From NCBI RefSeq assembly GCF_021130785.1, contig NC_060211.1, positions 120,466,501 to 120,530,500 on the forward strand: DNA of 64,000 nucleotides. Reading direction: 5' to 3'. A program made the position numbers and the translations under genes. Below are positions 60,231 through 64,000 of the stretch, piece by piece. Origin of the DNA: Homalodisca vitripennis. Lineage: Eukaryota; Arthropoda; Insecta; Hemiptera; Cicadellidae. Each line of letters starts with the position of its first letter. Position 1 is the stretch's first letter. The notes below the pieces were generated by a model. That model saw only the letters and a list, made by a program, of their open reading frames with translations, did not search any database and was not told the DNA's origin.

Positions 60231-63200
60231 TGAGTCGCGCTTATTCAACTCAAAAAGAGCGTTACATTAAATTTAATAATCTTTCAAAATATAACGTTGA
60301 CTCGAGTTAAAAATATATTATCTTAAATGATCAGTATAGAAAGATTCGTCATCACTTGCACTCGAAACAATAATTACCGAATAAGATCAACTCATCCGGT
60401 GGCCTAACGTTAACTGATTTACCAGTAGGTGTTTAAGGGTCGTAACTTTCATTTCCTGGCAAGTTAGGTTGCCATCTCCATATCAAACCATTAGAGGATA
60501 TCAGCTGTACTTAAATTTTACTTAGCAACACGCCGAAGAACATCTGCCTTGTACCGCAACATCATAAAAATATAATGGTATCCCTCATGCAATTTCTTAT
60601 ACAATCGATATAGATATGTCAGTTATAATATAGATTCATCTGTTATTTCTATTTCTTGCAAAATATCATCAATTTTGAAGTTTTACAGGCTCTTAAATGC
60701 TTATTCAGTAGATTGAAAAAAACTATACTATAATAATATATAACATGGTGTTTAAATTAAAATATAATTCACTACTTACTTTTGTTCTGGCATTGTATTG
60801 CTGTGATATAGACTAAATATTAACGTAATATGTAAATATTTAGTTTACATGTATGGAATACACTATTATAGAAACTACCGTTTATCGTAACTATCACTGT
60901 CCACGATTTGAATTAATGTGTGAGACAGAATATAGGATGGAAATTGAAAAAGGTCCAAACACAATACTAATCAACGGATACAAACAAACGGAGAACCAAT
61001 ATTTACTGAAAGATCAAACACTTTTTCCACACTGGAGTTCTGTGGGTTGAAATATGGAAGATAATAAAATGCGGGCTCAGTTATAGGATTTAAAAAGCTG
61101 TATCAGTACAGTTTTTTTAACGGCATTTTAATTCATTAGTTAAAACAGTATGTAAATTAGGGAAAACAAGCATTATATTGTTTAGCCAACTTTATACTTC
61201 TGGTGACTCATATTTGAATGTATCAAGGTTGGGTTGAATACAATTAAATCCAATTTAAAACTTTTTGAACGTGCTCAATACAATTTAAATACATATTAGA
61301 CAAATTCACTGAAGTAGCTTTACAGAAAAATGTTTTATGTATATTTTTGAATAAAGATAGTGTTTCAAATTAACTTAATAGACATCTAAAGTAGTGGTGT
61401 TTTATGTTGTTCACTACACACTTTAATATACTACTATTTTACCAATATTATTTTTAATCCTTGTATCATAACAGTAAATATCAATGTGTAAAAATGTATT
61501 TGTGTAAATTTGTACTTTAAAATATATTTACATAAATATACGGCTATAAACTGCTAACAATTTTTAATCAACAAAACGATTGTCAGATTCGGTTTCAAAC
61601 AGATTCGTCGTAACATAAACTAGAAATTGCTCTTATAGCTCGTTTTTACGAATGAAAAGGTTATTAAAGTTTAGGTTGCATGTACCTCCAAGCACACATA
61701 TTACATAAGATACATGTAACTGAAAACTGTATGAAACACACTTTTTAATAAAGTTGAATTAAATAGGTTGGATAAACTTTTCTAGTTAAGTTCTTGAGTC
61801 CACATTACCCAAAATTTGGTCAATATGCTGATCTCAACTCAGATAGATATATATGTAAAGGCCTAGGAATTTGGTTTTATGAACTTGCGATAGGTCTTCA
61901 TTAACATTATAAATATATTATTTTTTAATAATTTTATTTTGCAATGTTTATATAATATTTAATTAGTTTATGGATTGGTAATATAATTTTGAAGACAATG
62001 AGATTTGAGTAATCTGCGTAAAATGCAACGTCTTTTTTTTACTTGAATGACTTTGACTTCAACGTTTAAACACATCCTTTAAGTAGCAAATAAGTGTTTG
62101 ACCTAGAATGGGCCTAAAAACGAACTAGAATCTTCACAGCATTAAAGAATAGAACCAATTTGAGTCCAGCATATGTTTTCGATTTACGCGTTTGCTTGCT
62201 TCGGTTAAGGAAAACGTAGTACAATATCATTTTACATTTTTTTCGTTAAATATTTCCTTTATAATTTTCAAGCTATATTTAACCTATAACATTTAAAAAG
62301 AATATCAAATTTTCCTCATTGTTTTATATCACTACAATTCTGCTAATGCAAAGCCACACCTTGGTTTATAATCACAAGAGTTTAATTTAAAATCTTCTAT
62401 CTACCTGTGAATTCCTTCATGTGTAGCGCGTCGGGAGATCCAGATTTATTTTAGGCCATTTCTTTTTTGAGAATTCTAGTAGCTCACGATGTAGGAGTAT
62501 TAGTGGGTACACGAGTGGTGGAATTTGACAGCATTTATTACAAAAAATTATATTTTTACATTGAAAACCATAATTTATGGATTACAATTACTGCAAAGTA
62601 CTGTGTTGTCCATGCAATTTCGCTTTGAGTGACACATTATTGTAAGTAAATGTTATTATTGGGTAAGAAAGCTGTCGATGGATTAAATCGTATGCTCCTA
62701 CACGGCTATGAATAACAATGTTCCACCAATAATCTAACATCCAACCAAAACTAATATATTACCAAATAATTTGATTTTAGTTCATCGTTCACCAATAGCC
62801 ATATACTGAAGGTTCTTTACACATTATTGTGTTTTTATATAAAGGAACACCTTTACACAATAAGGAAGTTTTATTAAAAATATTCTTACAATAAGTTTTT
62901 TGGCATACTGTTTAAATTTTTAAGACTAATCTATCATTATATAAAATAATGCCCATATATACATAATAGTGTAATTATATTAGCTTTATTTTCTTTTTTT
63001 AATGGATATATCACGTATAATGTTATTGTTTCGTTTTAAATTTCATATCATATTTAACAGTTTTTATAAGTTATATGACAATATTTTGTAAGCCAATAAA
63101 TGTGCATTGTTTCAACTATTAATATAAAAGCATTAATATAAAATATTTTAGGTTGATATTTTATAGCACTCATTAATCATAATGTCGTATGGGATCTTTA

Positions 63201-64000
63201 TTAATGTATATTTAAATAGAAATTACTGAAGATTGAAGTGTAAAATCCATAATTGTTGATCAAATAATGATCAATATTAACATGATTTCTGTAATATATT
63301 ATGCTTTAAAATATTTTAACATACCTATTATATATCTATATTTTTTTAGAATGCGTGGAGTCCAGGTAAATGAATAAAGAAACCATTCTGAATGGTACAT
63401 AATTAGTTTAAGTTATTTTCTAAGGTAACTTCCTTTTAGAATACGTTTACGACGGAAACCTACCTTGAAATTGAAATGATGTTATTACCTACAGAAACAC
63501 GTAAACTGAAATACAGTTAGATCAGTCCTGGGGAATTACGAAATGTAATTACAGCCTGTTTAAACACTATGCTGTGGCGCAATAAACGGGAAATGGAGCA
63601 TTTAAGACGTCTCTCTCTCTATATATAAACGTTATTTTGCTTAATGAACGTTTATTGCGTTATTCCTAAATATCTGTTTGAGTGTGTATTGTTTAATAAT
63701 AATCTTAATTGAAATGTTTAAACTAATTACATTTATAATTGTAATGTTATACATGTTTACCCTAGTTTTACAGAGCTTTATAGTAAGTTGAAAACGTTGT
63801 AAAGGCATACATTTAATGTGATTGTTTTAACAATTAATGATAACATGTGTCTTTGAATTTTCTCATTGACGTTCGTCGTTATAGGAAGAAAAAAATTATA
63901 AATTTTTAGGAGTTAAGTATGAAACTTAAAATGTGAATGATCATCATACCGGTTGTTCTGTAACATACAACTGTGAGGTGCAAAACCTGAGGATGTGTTT
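60231..64000. other. AT-rich DNA without recognisable genes
   Basis: A patch at 60390-60560 is less AT-rich but featureless. The frame at 60853-61050 (65 codons) has no known domain. No repeat or RNA gene can be supported to the end of the window. Confidence 0.5.

Overview
This is AT-rich eukaryotic DNA, most likely from an arthropod and probably an insect. It has no operons, almost no long open frames, many (TA)n, (TG)n and (CA)n microsatellites, and arthropod-type mobile elements: a Tc1/mariner transposon with D-41-D spacing, an R1-clade-like non-LTR retrotransposon, a CR1/Jockey-type LINE fragment, a decayed mariner of the HTH_48 type and tRNA-like SINE candidates. The exact order is not shown by the sequence. 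I found no convincing host protein-coding gene, tRNA gene, rRNA or CRISPR array. Nearly all open frames are chance frames in AT-rich DNA or pieces of mobile elements. The window is best read as an intergenic region or a very large intron.

Layout. 1-15000: unique AT-rich DNA with small GC-richer islands (3505-3830, 4890-5110, 6690-7010), short dispersed repeats and a 134-nt near-perfect hairpin (10793-10926). 15004-17360: a decayed Tc1/mariner transposon with long inverted repeats, broken by a nested insertion on its right side. 17400-32850: LINE remnants (20870-21190, 25960-26450), a tRNA-like SINE candidate (about 27826-28060), a GC-rich remnant (29795-30345) and large microsatellites. 32868-35657: an internally deleted non-LTR retrotransposon with a 14-bp target-site duplication and a poly(A) tail. 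40555-40957: a short element with 90-bp perfect inverted repeats. 49194-49240: a compact hammerhead-ribozyme-like motif. 50130-50660: a mariner fossil on the minus strand. 54000-60230: further short repeats and foldback structures. 61100-64000: nothing recognisable.

Three observations stand out. First, four pairs of similar non-coding islands occur in the same order about 15.4-17.2 kb apart (8.1/23.9, 10.0/27.3, 13.5/29.2 and 22.7/38.2 kb), as expected from an old tandem segmental duplication with preserved islands, although dispersed repeats could also give this. One pair shares a 109-bp block with only two differences and an open frame of 33 shared codons. Second, hammerhead-like cores (CTGANGA, stem II, GAAA, short self-complementary stem III) occur at 49.2 kb and in both arms of the 40.6-41.0 kb inverted repeat. 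Third, the retrotransposon keeps both termini but has lost its endonuclease and nearly all of its reverse transcriptase, so it looks like a non-autonomous derivative. All assignments come from reading the sequence and recalling families; no searches were run.
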